Source: Porphyromonadaceae bacterium UBA2720
GTDB taxonomy: Bacteria > Bacteroidota > Bacteroidia > Bacteroidales > Muribaculaceae
Direction of reading: 5' to 3'
Assembly (NCBI GenBank): GCA_002353885.1
Contig: DEKO01000083.1
Coordinates: 3,761 to 9,910 of the forward strand
Length of the DNA: 6,150 nt
The notes below the pieces were generated by a model that was not told the DNA's origin, did not search any database, and worked only from the letters and a program-made list of their open reading frames with translations. Shown piece after piece: positions 5,860 to 6,150 of the stretch. The position numbers and the translations under genes are program-made. The stretch's first letter is position 1. Each line of letters begins with the position of its first letter.

Positions 5860-5877
5860 TGCGAGCCTGTGCTCGCA
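5860..5877 (-). other. Stem-loop at the 5' end of the phosphodiesterase leader
   Basis: GCGAGC (5876-5871 on the minus strand) and GCTCGC (5866-5861) form a perfect stem around a 4-base ACAG loop, extended by one A-T pair. With the -7 box at 5894-5887, the transcript should begin around 5880, so the hairpin would sit at the very 5' end of the mRNA, about 22 nt before the start codon. A role in mRNA stability is possible but is an inference. Confidence 0.55.
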
Positions 5878-5886
5878 TTGCGCCGA

Positions 5887-5917
5887 CAAAGGTACAAACT
5901 TTTGGTCAAAAAAACAA
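5887..5917 (-). promoter_or_regulatory. Bacteroidetes-type promoter for the phosphodiesterase gene
   Basis: On the minus strand, TACCTTTG (5894-5887) matches the -7 consensus TAnnTTTG exactly. TTG at 5917-5915 lies 20 bp upstream of it, the expected -33 spacing. The start codon follows 49 bases downstream of the -7 box. The -33 triplet lies inside the 3' arm of the upstream gene's terminator hairpin. Confidence 0.72.
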
Positions 5918-5946
5918 CCGCACAGACATATTGTCTGCGCGGTTGT
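5908..5946 (-). terminator. Rho-independent terminator of the OB-fold gene
   Basis: Reading the minus strand, ACAACCGC (5946-5939) and CAGACA (5937-5932) pair with TGTCTG (5928-5923) and GCGGTTGT (5921-5914) across a 3-base loop, with one mismatch at 5938/5922. A run of seven T follows (5914-5908). It lies 22 bases beyond the stop codon of the gene at the right edge. Confidence 0.92.
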
Positions 5947-5968
5947 CGTGATATTGTACACTATCCTA

Positions 5969-6150
5969 TCAACGAGCAGGCTCGTAGTCGAAGAAGAGAC
6001 CACCATTGACCTCAATGGTGCCGTTGTGAGTGCTCTTGGGACCAATGACGGTGAGTTTGTCACCGACCTTGATGCCCTCGTTCTCCAAGAAGTTCTTGCG
6101 GTTGTCGCCGGTAGCACCCCATCCAGAATAGCAGCCATAGACATAGAGTT
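5969..6150 (-). CDS. C-terminal fragment of an OB-fold domain protein (5' end outside window)
   Basis: The minus-strand frame starting at 6148 encodes 59 residues to the TGA at 5971-5969. It reads VYGCYSGWGATGDN near the start, then GIKVGDKLTVIGP and a final GTIEVNGGLFFDYEPAR. The pattern 'KVGDKLTVIGPK' followed by 'NGTIEVNGG' is that of the C-terminal OB-fold (nucleic-acid-binding-like) domains found in many Bacteroidales exported proteins, often after DUF5689-like or Ig-like modules. Only this domain is visible, so the whole protein's role is unknown. The frame is favoured over an overlapping longer one (starting with Met at 6144) that yields a low-complexity Ser/Arg/Thr sequence and runs through the terminator. 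Confidence 0.82.
   Translation of the reverse strand, partial: LYVYGCYSGWGATGDNRKNFLENEGIKVGDKLTVIGPKSTHNGTIEVNGGLFFDYEPAR

Noticed and set aside
5838..5909. Possible 24-residue N-terminal extension of the phosphodiesterase
   Set aside because: It would bury the signal peptide, its ATG lies upstream of the predicted transcription start and overlaps the terminator T-tract, and the residues are polar and unconserved-looking.
5972..5985. ACGAGC-AG-GCTCGT palindrome near the end of the OB-fold gene
   Set aside because: The stem is short with a 2-base loop, within coding sequence, and best explained by codon choice.

Overview
The window looks like chromosome of a Bacteroidales bacterium, probably Prevotellaceae or Muribaculaceae. 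The evidence is the Bacteroidetes-type -7 promoter boxes (TAnnTTTG), A-rich start contexts without strong Shine-Dalgarno sequences, secreted proteins ending in type I dockerin repeats or a type IX secretion (T9SS)-like tail, and GC-rich coding sequence beside AT-rich, repeat-laden spacers. The family-level placement is an inference.

Layout. Bases 1-645 (+) are the 3' end of a large secreted protein with a C-terminal dockerin, closed by a strong intrinsic terminator. Bases 879-2489 (+) encode a secreted leucine-rich-repeat protein with sixteen closely phased repeats and a T9SS-like tail. A 321-base spacer (2490-2810) follows; it holds a CTAG-rich hairpin array split by a 215-bp MITE-like element. 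Bases 2811-4517 (+) encode a secreted right-handed beta-helix protein with a C-terminal dockerin. A convergent spacer (4518-4640) carries three short-period arrays: a 7-bp one, a second copy of the CTAG hairpin, and another 7-bp one. On the minus strand, 5837-4641 encodes a periplasmic or secreted nucleotide pyrophosphatase/phosphodiesterase with every metal ligand visible. Upstream of it (higher coordinates) lies the 3' end of an OB-fold protein, closed by a terminator that overlaps the phosphodiesterase promoter.

How the genes relate. Four of the five products are exported or surface-type proteins, and the fifth (OB-fold) is probably exported too. The three plus-strand proteins look like binding or scaffold proteins (LRR, beta-helix, dockerin). 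The phosphodiesterase is an independent enzyme, perhaps for scavenging extracellular nucleotides. I see no metabolic pathway shared by all of them.

The most notable signal is between the genes. Two spacers carry a 49-bp module in which CTAG recurs every 9 bp six times (CTAGNNNNN) and the whole module is an inverted repeat. In the first spacer a transposon-like element with 5-bp target duplications (AATCT) has landed in one arm. Removing it and one AATCT restores both the 9-bp phase and the hairpin.
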